Of a stretch of 64,000 bases of DNA, positions 36,616-45,390 are shown one piece after another. The translations under genes and the position numbers were made by a program. The DNA is from Zobellia russellii (lineage in GTDB: Bacteria; Bacteroidota; Bacteroidia; Flavobacteriales; Flavobacteriaceae). Within the stretch, counting starts at the first letter, position 1; each line of letters starts with the position of its first letter. Under the pieces are notes generated by a model that had not been told where the DNA came from, did not search any database, and saw only the letters and a list, made by a program, of their open reading frames with translations. Where the stretch lies: contig NZ_JACSOI010000003.1 in NCBI RefSeq assembly GCF_018728565.1, positions 496,001-560,000 on the forward strand, given 5' to 3'.

Positions 36616-38154
36616 ATGAAAACAGTATCTAAATTGTTATTACTAGCAGGTTTGGTAGCTACTACTTCCTGTGAAAAATTAGAAGAACATGTTGGGCATG
36701 GTGGTCCAAAAGAAGATGAAGGAACAATGTTCGAGAACAAATCGAATCTTGAGCCTTTAGTAGTAATGAATTCAAACTTTAACTTTGTAAAACCTTATTC
36801 TTTAATCAGTTCTACTGATATTTTAGAGGACGGTTTTCAATTGGTAGGTGCTCAAGATGGAGCCGGTTTCTTAAAAGAAGGTAACGGTTACATGTATATT
36901 GTAAATGCTGAAGATGATTATGCGGTTAGTCGTATCCATTTAGATAAAAACTTAAACCCTACAGGCGGTGAGTGGTTATTGAACTCAGGGGTTGCAGATT
37001 TCGCTCGTCAGTGTTCTGGTACTATGTGGGAAGCTGCCATTCACGGTGGTGCAAAAGATATTTTTCTTTCTGCTTCAGAAAGCTTTCACTATGATGTTAA
37101 AGGTATAGACCCTCATGTTGCCGTACCTACGCCAACTGCGGATTTTGGTTTAGATGCTTTAGGTGAGTTCTCATGGGAAAACGCTGTTCCTTTACCAAGA
37201 GATACGTATAAAGGTAAAACGGTAATTATAGGAGGTGATGATGACTCTAGCGGTTCGGAAGGTCAGATTACTCTTTATTACTCTGAAAATGGGGATGCCG
37301 ATTTAACCAATGGTAAAATTTACGTTCTTAAATTAAAAGAAGTTGCTTCTGGTTCTACAGATGCAGACGGTAACCCGATTGCGCCAATGGCTGTTGAAGA
37401 AGGTGTTATCTATAACGAAGGTCAGTTGGCTTTTCAAGAAACATATGCTTTCGAATTCGTTGAAATCGAAAACGGTGCGGCTATGACAAAAAATGAAATG
37501 GAAGATGCTTGTGTTGCTGTAGGTGCTTCTGCTTTTATGCGTGTTGAAGATGTTGATTACCAAAAGGGTTCTGTTGACAATGCAAGAAATGTTTTCGTTG
37601 CCGTAACAGGAAGAGGTCCAGGAAGAGGTACTTACAACGATTGGGGTACAGCTTACAAATTGGAGCTGGATGAAGAATCTCCATTGACTGGAAAAATCAC
37701 TCAGATTATTAGTGGTAATACAGATACGAATAACATGGATGGTAACCTTCCTGAGCTTCAGAGTCCTGATAACATTACGGTTACGGAGAACTTTGTATAC
37801 CTTCAAGAAGATCCTAACTCTTTCGATAGAAACCACTCGGCCGCTATTTATCAAACGGATTTAAACGGAAACAATGCAAAAACAGTTTTGGAATTATTGA
37901 TCAGAAATGATCTTGATCCATCAGGAAGCACTGGTTTCAGTGGAGAATTTGGTGCATTGGTAGATATCTCTGACAAGGTTGGTGTTGATGATACTTTCTT
38001 GTTGAACCTTCAGCCACACTACTGGCAGAATGATGATTACAAGAGCAAAGATGGTCACGATATGGAATCTGAAAACCCTGATGCAATTGCAGCAGGTGCT
38101 AGAGAAGATAACCAAGGTGGTCAAATCATTATCTTAAAAGGTTTGCCTAGATAA
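36616..38154 (+). CDS. PhoX/DUF839-like exported lipoprotein
   Basis: A 512-residue lipoprotein (lipobox TTSCEKLEE). Blocks such as FMRVEDVDYQKGS, SPDNITVTENFVYLQEDP and LDEESPLTGKITQIISG resemble the PhoX-type alkaline phosphatase/DUF839 beta-propeller, in which such segments carry calcium and iron ligands. The match is distant and the DUF839 metal-site cysteine-rich motifs cannot be confirmed, so phosphatase activity is not certain. ATG 36616 was preferred to the in-frame TTG at 36556 because it starts a canonical lipoprotein signal. It is followed by a cytochrome c peroxidase and a FAS1 lipoprotein on the same strand, separated by terminator-like hairpins. Confidence 0.55.
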   Translation: MKTVSKLLLLAGLVATTSCEKLEEHVGHGGPKEDEGTMFENKSNLEPLVVMNSNFNFVKPYSLISSTDILEDGFQLVGAQDGAGFLKEGNGYMYIVNAEDDYAVSRIHLDKNLNPTGGEWLLNSGVADFARQCSGTMWEAAIHGGAKDIFLSASESFHYDVKGIDPHVAVPTPTADFGLDALGEFSWENAVPLPRDTYKGKTVIIGGDDDSSGSEGQITLYYSENGDADLTNGKIYVLKLKEVASGSTDADGNPIAPMAVEEGVIYNEGQLAFQETYAFEFVEIENGAAMTKNEMEDACVAVGASAFMRVEDVDYQKGSVDNARNVFVAVTGRGPGRGTYNDWGTAYKLELDEESPLTGKITQIISGNTDTNNMDGNLPELQSPDNITVTENFVYLQEDPNSFDRNHSAAIYQTDLNGNNAKTVLELLIRNDLDPSGSTGFSGEFGALVDISDKVGVDDTFLLNLQPHYWQNDDYKSKDGHDMESENPDAIAAGAREDNQGGQIIILKGLPR

Positions 38155-38173
38155 GACCTTACTATTTTATGGT

Positions 38174-38205
38174 GAAAGACCTCTATCTATTGATGGGGGT
38201 CTTTC
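38174..38205 (+). terminator. Hairpin after the PhoX-like gene
   Basis: GAAAGACC (38174-38181) pairs with GGTCTTTC (38198-38205). The T-run is interrupted (CCCTATTTTATAATTTTTG), so termination may be partial and allow some read-through into the peroxidase gene. Confidence 0.6.
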
Positions 38206-38241
38206 CCTATTTTATAATTTTTGTTTCAACTTACTTCTGTT

Positions 38242-40089
38242 ATGAATAAATTTCTCCTCTTTTTTTTATCGATATTTTGTATTCTTTCCTGTAAAAATAA
38301 AAATGAAGAACTAGCAAAAGTTGACCATGTCAAAACTACGGACTGGAGTTATGCACAAGAGTTCTATATAAAAAATATGACCAAGGCGGTATATTTGATT
38401 GATACCTTGAGTACAATGGATGCAGAAAGCGACGAGGCCAAAAAAATCTTCAAAGAGCTCCGTGTTGCCTTTAAAAAAGCAGAACCCTATGCATCATATT
38501 TAAACCCAGAAGTTGGGCACCGTGCCAATGGGCCCGCTTTACCCGTTTTTGCAGAAGATACGGAACGTATATTGAACCCTATAGGATTACAGAAAATAGA
38601 AGAGTCTATTTATGAAGGCGGTGAATCACCCGCCGTTTTTAAAAAAGAAACGGTTCTGACCAAAGGTTTAATGGTCAATTTATTGAAAAATGTTACCGAA
38701 CGGGATTTAAGTGCCGAGCGTTTTTTTATAGCCACTCATCAACAACTTTTACGAATCATTAGTTTAGGTATTTCAGGTTTTGATACACCGGTAAGCGGTT
38801 TGGGACTTTCGGAAAGTGAGGTCTCGTTGCGAGGGTTGGAAGAGGTGTATGATTATACATTGCGTGATATCATACAGGTAAAAAATAGTGATTTAGATAC
38901 TGAATTTCATCAAAATATAGCAAAAACGGTCAGTTTTCTTCAAAAAAACAACGATTTCAACACTTTTGACCGTTACACATTTATACGGGATTATATGAAT
39001 CCTATTACGAGAAATTGGGTCAGCATAAGAAAGGAAAGCGGACTTTGGAACGGTGTAGATAACAAACCCTTTAATTTTGATGCGCCTACTTTTTTTGAAA
39101 AGGATGCGTTTAACCTAACCTATTTTACGCCACCTATAAATAGAAATCCATCCGAAAAACAAATTGCTTTGGGCGAAAAACTGTTTTTTGACCCTAATTT
39201 GTCGCAAACGGGTAAAATGGCCTGTGTAACTTGTCACATGCCGGAAAAAGCCTATACGGATGGTATACCTGTGAATACGGGTAACAATGGAAGCCCTTTA
39301 CAGCGTAATGCACCTACATTAATAAATGTTGCGTTTCAAAAAAGCTTCTTTTGGGATGGCCGTGCAGAGAATATTTTGGATCAAATTTCATCCGTATTCA
39401 ATAATGAACAGGAATTTAATACAGGTGTGCATGAATTCTCTACGGACATATTAAAGGATACTACTTATCACGTTTTATTTGAGGAGGCTTTTGGAAGAAT
39501 TTCCAATAGGAACACAGATATCATTAAAGCTATTTCATCTTATATATCTACTTTAAACGGATTTGATTCTAAGTTCGATAAGAATATGAGAGCCGAAGAA
39601 GATTCGTTTACTTCCCAAGAAAAATTGGGTATGAATCTTTTTATGGGCAAGGCGTTATGCGCTACATGTCACTTCATGCCGCTAACAAATGGAACAGTGC
39701 CACCATTTTATGCAGAGACCGAAAAAGAGGTCATAGGAGTTCCGGAAACGGCCGAAAACAAAATTTTGGATGACGACCTTGGTTTTTACTGGCGTTATAA
39801 TAAACCTGAGCATTTGGGAATGTTCAAAACTCCTACCGTACGTAATTCGGAATTTACGGCACCCTACATGCACAATGGGGTGTACAATACGCTGGAAGAG
39901 GTTATGGATTTCTACAACAAAGGCGGTGGTGGCGGAATGGGCTTTGATTTGGAACACCAGACCTTACCTTTTGATGAATTGAAACTCACCCAAGAAGAAC
40001 AAAAGGCCATTATAGCATTCTTAAAGACCATGTCCGATACAAACGTAGATGATGAAAAAACGGCCCAATTGGTTGTTGCCGAGCCCTAA
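38242..40089 (+). CDS. Di-haem cytochrome c peroxidase (MauG/CCP-like) with a long N-terminal extension
   Basis: A 615-residue lipoprotein (LSCKNKNEE). The C-terminal 330 residues or so carry two haem sites, CVTCH at 328-332 and CATCH at 473-477, with the CCP-type blocks GEKLFFDPNLS, RNAPTLINVAFQKSFFWDGR and GMFKTPTVRNSEFTAPYMHNG. The first 290 residues are mostly helical (imelysin-like style: FKELRVAFKKAEPYASYL) and have no haem motif; usual CCPs are about half this length. It would reduce peroxide or modify a protein in the periplasm. The N-terminal role is unknown. ATG 38242 gives a normal lipoprotein signal, so the upstream TTG was rejected. Confidence 0.82.
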   Translation: MNKFLLFFLSIFCILSCKNKNEELAKVDHVKTTDWSYAQEFYIKNMTKAVYLIDTLSTMDAESDEAKKIFKELRVAFKKAEPYASYLNPEVGHRANGPALPVFAEDTERILNPIGLQKIEESIYEGGESPAVFKKETVLTKGLMVNLLKNVTERDLSAERFFIATHQQLLRIISLGISGFDTPVSGLGLSESEVSLRGLEEVYDYTLRDIIQVKNSDLDTEFHQNIAKTVSFLQKNNDFNTFDRYTFIRDYMNPITRNWVSIRKESGLWNGVDNKPFNFDAPTFFEKDAFNLTYFTPPINRNPSEKQIALGEKLFFDPNLSQTGKMACVTCHMPEKAYTDGIPVNTGNNGSPLQRNAPTLINVAFQKSFFWDGRAENILDQISSVFNNEQEFNTGVHEFSTDILKDTTYHVLFEEAFGRISNRNTDIIKAISSYISTLNGFDSKFDKNMRAEEDSFTSQEKLGMNLFMGKALCATCHFMPLTNGTVPPFYAETEKEVIGVPETAENKILDDDLGFYWRYNKPEHLGMFKTPTVRNSEFTAPYMHNGVYNTLEEVMDFYNKGGGGGMGFDLEHQTLPFDELKLTQEEQKAIIAFLKTMSDTNVDDEKTAQLVVAEP

Positions 40090-40197
40090 TTCAGTTTTTT
40101 TCATAGTTAGATTTAAAGTTTAGCTAACCTAGAATTAAACTAAGGCTAGGCTATGAATTTTAATAAAGAACTAATTTGTCGCCCAGATAAAACCGTT

Positions 40198-41319
40198 ATG
40201 AAAATGATACGTACAACCCGCTTTACTAAAAATTTATGCATGCTCTTTTTGGGGGTGTCCATGGCAATAGGATGTTCCAAAGGAAGTGATATTTCAGATG
40301 ATATAGAGAATGAGATTGGAAAAGAAGAGGACAAGACCGAGGAACCGGAAGCCGAATCTCCAAAGGAGGAGACACCAGAGGAAACCTTGTTGAATGCCGC
40401 GGAATTTATTAAATCCGTAGATAGTTTAACCATCTCTGCCAATGCGTTGGATACTATAGATGATTCGTTAGTAAACATGCTTTCCGATGAAAGCGAAAAG
40501 ATTACATTTTTTGTACCTAGCAATGAAGCGTTTACAGGATTTTTAGCTTCTTTAAAAGAGTATACGGATGTTTTGGATTTTGATGAGGATTTGGAAAAGG
40601 AAATCCTTTCGCAAGTATTAAAATACCACGCCATTATTGGAGGAGCTAATTTTTCTAATGAACTTTCCAATGGTTCCATTTTAGAGACCCTACAATCCGA
40701 AGAAATTAAAATTACGGTAGATGGTGATGTGTATATCATAGATACTACGGAGATAGATGCTAGAATAACTGCAGCGGATATTGAGGTGGCCAATGGTGTT
40801 GTTCATATCATAGATAAAGTTCTTATACCCGAATCCGTTTTGGCAGATTTGTTCCCCAAAAGCACCTTGATCAATTTAGTGAACCAGAACGAGGAATTAT
40901 CCTTGTTTGCAGAAGGTATTGCAGAAGCTGGTTTAGAAGATATATTCAACACAGGTGAGTATACGGTTTTTGCACCTACCAATGCAGCTATAGAACAGTT
41001 GTTCAAAACTTTGGGAGATGATTACAATTCATTTTCGGATTTCACCAATATTTTGGAGAAACAAGCACTTAAAGAAATTATTTTAGGTCATGCCGTAAAA
41101 GAGGTAATTGCTCGTAATGACTTAAAAGTAGGCAAATTGGCCACTTTAATTGAAGATGATTCGGTAGATGTTGTGGAAGGAGCCGCAGGTTTGGCGCTTC
41201 AAGATGCTTCTGAGTTTAAAGCTAATTTTGTTGAATTTGATATTGAAGCTTCTAACGGGGTCATCCATACCATAGATAAGATTCTTATTCCTCAAAAAGC
41301 ACTTTTGCTTATTAATTAA
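40198..41319 (+). CDS. Lipoprotein with two fasciclin (FAS1) domains
   Basis: A 373-residue protein from ATG 40198, which gives a normal lipoprotein signal (SMAIGCSKG). An in-frame ATG at 40153 adds 15 residues with no role I can see. An acidic linker (DKTEEPEAESPKEETPEE) leads to two FAS1 modules, each ending with the family's H2 pattern (EVANGVVHIIDKVLIP; EASNGVIHTIDKILIP) and starting with TFFVPSNEAF or TVFAPTNAAI. FAS1 domains mediate adhesion or protein binding on the cell surface. The gene is third in a row with the PhoX-like and peroxidase genes; whether the three work together is unknown. A strong terminator follows. Confidence 0.88.
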   Translation: MKMIRTTRFTKNLCMLFLGVSMAIGCSKGSDISDDIENEIGKEEDKTEEPEAESPKEETPEETLLNAAEFIKSVDSLTISANALDTIDDSLVNMLSDESEKITFFVPSNEAFTGFLASLKEYTDVLDFDEDLEKEILSQVLKYHAIIGGANFSNELSNGSILETLQSEEIKITVDGDVYIIDTTEIDARITAADIEVANGVVHIIDKVLIPESVLADLFPKSTLINLVNQNEELSLFAEGIAEAGLEDIFNTGEYTVFAPTNAAIEQLFKTLGDDYNSFSDFTNILEKQALKEIILGHAVKEVIARNDLKVGKLATLIEDDSVDVVEGAAGLALQDASEFKANFVEFDIEASNGVIHTIDKILIPQKALLLIN

Positions 41320-41351
41320 GCAAAGTTTCCCAAGATTCTTTTGAAATTTTT

Positions 41352-41395
41352 AAACCGCCCTATTTAGATGTTATGCATTGGAATAGGGCGGTTTT
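41352..41395 (+). terminator. Intrinsic terminator after the FAS1 gene
   Basis: AAACCGCCCTATT (41352-41364) pairs perfectly with AATAGGGCGGTTT (41382-41394), followed by a T-rich tail. Confidence 0.9.
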
Positions 41396-41538
41396 ATTTT
41401 GATTTTTTGTTTGGTAAAGTTAATAGGCGGATTCAATGATTGGTTGGTAATACCTTTCTATGATGCTATGGTCCTTCTTTATTCTTAATTTCCCTATCTT
41501 CAATCTATAATCGATATTACAGTAGAAAAAAAAGACGG

Positions 41539-42402
41539 GTGATTGATATTCCCAACATAGCATTTGAAGGAGAGGAACACATTAAGGATTTTGATGTACT
41601 GACGATATCCGACTTATCGGCAAAAATAGATAGAGGTTTAGACCATGACCCTAAAAAGCCCCATCGTATCCACTTCTTTGCTTTGCTCGTCATTACTGAA
41701 GGGGAGGGGTATCATGAAGTTGACCTGCAAAGGTATCAGGTAAAAGTAGGTTCAGTATTGAAAATAGCGAAAGGGCAAGTGCATGCCTTTCAGCAAAAAA
41801 TTGGCTATAAAGGTTTCCTTGTCATTTTTACAGAAGATTTTATTCTTAGATTTTTTTCAAAACCTTCAATTGAGTTCATTTCCCATTTATACAATTACCA
41901 TATTTCTGACCCCTTGGTCCAAAGCAGTGGTTTAAATGATTTTTTTGTCCATCAATTACGGGAAGAATTACAGGTAGAATATAGTTATGGACAGCAGAAT
42001 ATTCTAGCCAAAATACTGGAACTGTACCTGTTAAAGTTAGAACGCATTTCTGGGGCCAAGCGAATCTCCAATCAGGATAGAGATTACTATCCGTTGTTTC
42101 TTCAATTCAAAAACCTTGTAGAAAAAGACTTTGCCACAACTAGAAACGTAAAGGATTATGCTTCTAAGATGCGTATCTCTACCAAGCATTTAGGGAAACT
42201 AGTTCATATTTTTACATTGAACACCCCTAAACATTTCATTGATCAGTATGTAGTTCTGGAGGTAAAACGTGCTATACTAAGTACGGATAAAAGCCTAAAG
42301 GAAATAGCCTATGACATGGGTTTTGACGAGGTAACCAACTTTACCAAATTCTTTAAAAAACACACAGAGGTAACTCCAAAACGGTTTAAAGCAGACTTGT
42401 AG
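41539..42402 (+). CDS. AraC-family regulator with cupin-type sensor domain
   Basis: A 287-residue protein: an N-terminal cupin-like domain (FFALLVITEGEGYHEVDLQRYQVKVGSVLKIAKGQVHAF) followed by an AraC double HTH (MRISTKHLGKLVHIFTLNTPKHFID; KSLKEIAYDMGFDEVTNFTKFFKK). No ATG is available in frame upstream of the conserved start region before a stop codon, so the GTG at 41539 is the likely start. It lies 97 bases before a small exported protein gene that it may regulate. The ligand is unknown. Confidence 0.82.
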   Translation: MIDIPNIAFEGEEHIKDFDVLTISDLSAKIDRGLDHDPKKPHRIHFFALLVITEGEGYHEVDLQRYQVKVGSVLKIAKGQVHAFQQKIGYKGFLVIFTEDFILRFFSKPSIEFISHLYNYHISDPLVQSSGLNDFFVHQLREELQVEYSYGQQNILAKILELYLLKLERISGAKRISNQDRDYYPLFLQFKNLVEKDFATTRNVKDYASKMRISTKHLGKLVHIFTLNTPKHFIDQYVVLEVKRAILSTDKSLKEIAYDMGFDEVTNFTKFFKKHTEVTPKRFKADL

Positions 42403-42499
42403 ACCTTTAATCTCATATTTACCATTCTTTTTCAACGATTTACCTACTCTATAGATGGGCATTTTGCCACTTTTGTACTGAACTTTTAAATCAAAGAAA

Positions 42500-42949
42500 A
42501 TGAATTCAAAATTAGTAATCTGTATAGGTCTGGTCCTGTTTAGTGTTGGATCTAGTTTTGGTCAACACAAGACCCCCGAAGAAAGTAAATATCAATTTGG
42601 AGAGCCAGAACATTTTTTGGATGGTTATTCCTTTAATTTTCAATATCAAAACGGTACCGCTATTCATATGGAATTTGATGAAGGAAAAGCCAAGTATGAA
42701 TGGGTTGCAGGGCCATCAAAAGGTAATGGAAACAAGGATATTTCCTATAAATCCCTTAAAATGGGAGACGAACTGTATATGGTAAGTTGGCATGAAACGG
42801 GTTTAAAGGATTATTTGACCCTTGTTTTTGATTTTAAAACAATGACCGTCCACAACTCTATCATAATCGGTTATCAGAATAAACCAGAAAGAAAACTTAG
42901 AACAGTTTCTCAGAGTGGTATTATAGATCACCTGAAAATAAAGGAATAG
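42500..42949 (+). CDS. Small exported protein, MoaF/lipocalin-like
   Basis: A 149-residue protein with a signal peptide (ends near GSSFGQ). The beta-rich body (YSFNFQYQNGTAIHMEF, YKSLKMGDELYMVSWHETG, LTLVFDFKTMTVHNSIII) resembles the MoaF/phenolic-acid-decarboxylase-type small beta-barrel, but this is a weak match. It sits directly after the AraC gene and is followed by a small terminator. Confidence 0.5.
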   Translation: MNSKLVICIGLVLFSVGSSFGQHKTPEESKYQFGEPEHFLDGYSFNFQYQNGTAIHMEFDEGKAKYEWVAGPSKGNGNKDISYKSLKMGDELYMVSWHETGLKDYLTLVFDFKTMTVHNSIIIGYQNKPERKLRTVSQSGIIDHLKIKE

Positions 42950-42966
42950 GGGTATTCTTTTAGTTC

Positions 42967-42986
42967 ATCATGGTGCCATGATTTTT
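42967..42986 (+). terminator. Small intrinsic terminator
   Basis: ATCATGG-TG-CCATGAT followed by TTTTT, 17 bases after the MoaF-like gene stop. Confidence 0.65.
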
Positions 42987-43079
42987 AAGATGGATTCCCA
43001 TATATACCATTTTTGTGCAGGGATTCACCTTTAACAGTGATTCGTGTTTTATAAACTTTGCACAACAAAATATTGTATT

Positions 43080-43277
43080 ATGAGTCAAGTAGCAACATGC
43101 CCCACATGTGGGAGCAAATCTAAAGTAAAGGAAAAGGAAGGCGTTGTTAGCTATCAAGCAGTTCAAGACGAAGAGGCCTTTAAAAAAATAGGTCAGATGA
43201 AAAAGGCCATGGAAAAATTCAAGAAAAAAGCAGAAGAGCTAGAACAGGAGCTTGAAGCTTTAAAATTAAAAATGTAA
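43080..43277 (+). CDS. Small CxxC zinc-ribbon / coiled-coil protein
   Basis: A 65-residue protein with one CPTCG knuckle at the N-terminus and a Lys/Glu-rich helical tail (MKKAMEKFKKKAEELEQE) that should form a coiled coil. Only one CxxC pair is present, so a zinc site would need dimerisation or another partner. It lies 21 bases before the NmrA-like gene and is probably co-transcribed. The start ATG at 43080 was preferred to the upstream ATG at 43044. Confidence 0.6.
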   Translation: MSQVATCPTCGSKSKVKEKEGVVSYQAVQDEEAFKKIGQMKKAMEKFKKKAEELEQELEALKLKM

Positions 43278-43298
43278 TCTACTTAAGAACATACAGTT

Positions 43299-44147
43299 AT
43301 GAAAATTGCAGTTACTTCAGCCAGCGGTCAATTGGGTTCTTCAATTGTAAAGCACCTTATTGATGCGATAGGAAAAGATAATGTTATAGGTATAGCTAGA
43401 ACTCCTGAAAAGGCAGAATCTCTTGGGGTTGAAATTAGAAAGGGAGATTATAACAATCGTGAGGATTTTGATGTTGCTTTAAAAGGTGTAAATGCGGTTC
43501 TGTTAGTTTCTGGTATGGACGACCCAAAGAAAAGAATACAGCAGCATAGGAATGTTATTGATGCGGCCAAGGCAAACGGTGTTAGAAAAATAGTATACAC
43601 CAGTATCGTTGGAGAGGAGAAAGCGTCTGCATTTAGCGCTGTTGTAGAAAGCAACAGACAGACCGAAAAGGATGTGAAGGATTCGGGAATGCAGTGGGTC
43701 ATTGGAAGAAACGGAATTTATATAGAACCGGATTTGGAATATATAGATACATATATAAGTGAAGGTGAAATCCAAAATTCTGCGAATACCGGAAAATGTG
43801 GTTATACCAGTAGGGAAGAATTGGGGTATGCCTATGCGCAAATGCTTTTAAAGGCAAATCATAATGGTCATATTTACAACCTGGTGGGTGAACCCATTAC
43901 CCAAAAGCAACTGGCAAATTACATAAATGGTGCTTATGGTACGGATTTAAAATATACTTCTGTATCCGTTGAAACTTATGAGAAGGAACGTAAAGAAGCA
44001 CTAGGGGAGTTTATAGGCACAATAATAGGCTGCATTTATCAAAGTATGAGAAATGGAGCTTATGATGTACCATCCGATTATGAAAAAGCTGCGGGAAGGC
44101 CACATAAATCGCCTAAAGAAATGATAGCCTACTTTAAGAATGGTTAA
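43299..44147 (+). CDS. NmrA-like NAD(P)-binding reductase (QOR2 type)
   Basis: A 282-residue atypical short-chain dehydrogenase with the N-terminal GxxGxxG-like motif SASGQLGSSIVKHL and the pattern RKIVYTSIVGEEK. Such proteins act as quinone reductases or redox-sensing regulators (NmrA/QorB). No quinone-specific residues can be recognised. The small CxxC gene lies 21 bases upstream and the exported mutarotase gene converges from the other side with a 26-base gap. Confidence 0.72.
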   Translation: MKIAVTSASGQLGSSIVKHLIDAIGKDNVIGIARTPEKAESLGVEIRKGDYNNREDFDVALKGVNAVLLVSGMDDPKKRIQQHRNVIDAAKANGVRKIVYTSIVGEEKASAFSAVVESNRQTEKDVKDSGMQWVIGRNGIYIEPDLEYIDTYISEGEIQNSANTGKCGYTSREELGYAYAQMLLKANHNGHIYNLVGEPITQKQLANYINGAYGTDLKYTSVSVETYEKERKEALGEFIGTIIGCIYQSMRNGAYDVPSDYEKAAGRPHKSPKEMIAYFKNG

Positions 44148-44173
44148 AGGGAATGGATAGTAATATCCTCCCT

Positions 44174-45268
44174 TTATTTTTCAATCCCGAAATCGTAAAT
44201 TATAGTTTCCATATATTTTTCTCCTGGTTTTAATAGGGTAGAGGGAAAATTAGGATGATTCATGGCATCGGGAAAATCTTGGGTCTCTAAGCAGAGTGCC
44301 ATGTGAGGTGTATAAGCGATATTATACTTTCCTGTAATATTATCAAGGCCGTTACTTGCGTAGACCGTTATTCCCGGCTGTGTGGTAAATACTTCTAGCT
44401 TTCTACCGGATTTGGGTTCTATAACTTCAGCGGCCTTCGTCATTTCATCACTCTTTTTGTTCAATGCGTAGCAATGGTGATACCCGTTAAGGGGAATATC
44501 ATGAACTTTATCACCTACTCGTGTAAAGTTAGATAGGTCCCAAGCCGTACCTTTTAAAAAGGGTAATCTTCCTGTAGGGGTAATGTCTTCATCAAATTCG
44601 GTATACCTGTCCGCATCTACCATAACCCTATGATCATAGATTAAGTCCTTGGCACCATTCAAGTTGAAATAACTGTGGTTGGTCATACTTACATGCGTGT
44701 CCTTATCGGTTTTGGCTTCAAAGGTGATATAAATTGAATTGTTCTTCGTCAGAAGGTAAGTGGCATAAACATCAAGATTACCTGGAAAACCAAAAGAACC
44801 ATCTGGAGACAAATAATGGAACTGTAAACCATCGCCTTTTTCGTTGGAGACAACCTTGGCGTCCCAAACGGCATCCCTAAATTCATTGCCGCCGTGAATA
44901 GCAGTGCCTTCTTCGTTAGCAGAAAGTTTATAAACGGAATCGTTCATAACAAACTGCGCATTTTTTATTCTATTGGCATACCTACCCACGGTTGTACCAA
45001 AACTAGGGTGGTCTTGCAGGTAATCATCCAAATTGTCAAAGCCCAAAACTACATCGTCTAGTTCTCCGTTTTTATCCGGTACAAAGAGCGAAGTAATGAT
45101 GCAGCCCATATTCATAATCTGCATTTTCATGCCCGTAGCATTGGTAATGGTATAAAGAGAAACCTCCTTACCTTTTACAGTTCCCCAGTGTTCTTTTTCT
45201 ATGGACTGTGCTTTTACGGTAAGGTTAACCAACGTTAAAAAGGCCCCAATGTATAGTGTTTTTTTCAA
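44174..45268 (-). CDS. galM: Exported aldose 1-epimerase
   Basis: A 364-residue GalM-family protein with a signal peptide (ends near LTVKAQ), unlike the cytoplasmic homologue at 9925-10968. Family blocks are present: MGCIITSLFVPDKNGELDD, GTTVGRYANRI, IHGGNEFRD, VSMTNHSYFNLNG and CLETQDFPDAMN. It would equilibrate sugar anomers in the periplasm before transport. It is encoded downstream of the GAPDH gene on the same strand but a terminator lies between, so it is probably separately transcribed. Confidence 0.88.
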   Translation of the reverse strand: MKKTLYIGAFLTLVNLTVKAQSIEKEHWGTVKGKEVSLYTITNATGMKMQIMNMGCIITSLFVPDKNGELDDVVLGFDNLDDYLQDHPSFGTTVGRYANRIKNAQFVMNDSVYKLSANEEGTAIHGGNEFRDAVWDAKVVSNEKGDGLQFHYLSPDGSFGFPGNLDVYATYLLTKNNSIYITFEAKTDKDTHVSMTNHSYFNLNGAKDLIYDHRVMVDADRYTEFDEDITPTGRLPFLKGTAWDLSNFTRVGDKVHDIPLNGYHHCYALNKKSDEMTKAAEVIEPKSGRKLEVFTTQPGITVYASNGLDNITGKYNIAYTPHMALCLETQDFPDAMNHPNFPSTLLKPGEKYMETIIYDFGIEK

Positions 45269-45323
45269 AATTTGAAATTTAAAAATCGCATCAAATTACG
45301 AAAAACAAAAAGGCGCATAAAGT

Positions 45324-45360
45324 AAAAACAGGTCAAACTATGAAGCTTGACCTGTTTTTT
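45324..45360 (-). terminator. Terminator downstream of the GAPDH gene
   Basis: AAAAACAGGTCAA (45324-45336) pairs perfectly with TTGACCTGTTTTT (45347-45359). T-runs are present on both strands; the gene to be closed is the minus-strand GAPDH gene. Confidence 0.85.
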
Positions 45361-45390
45361 GAAATTGAATTATGAGTAATTCAGTTCTAT

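Noticed and set aside
37333-37854. Minus-strand 173-codon frame opposite the PhoX-like gene
   Set aside because: Composition is that of an antisense frame (rich in Ile, Ser, Thr, Arg without domain pattern) and the plus-strand gene has a signal and conserved blocks.
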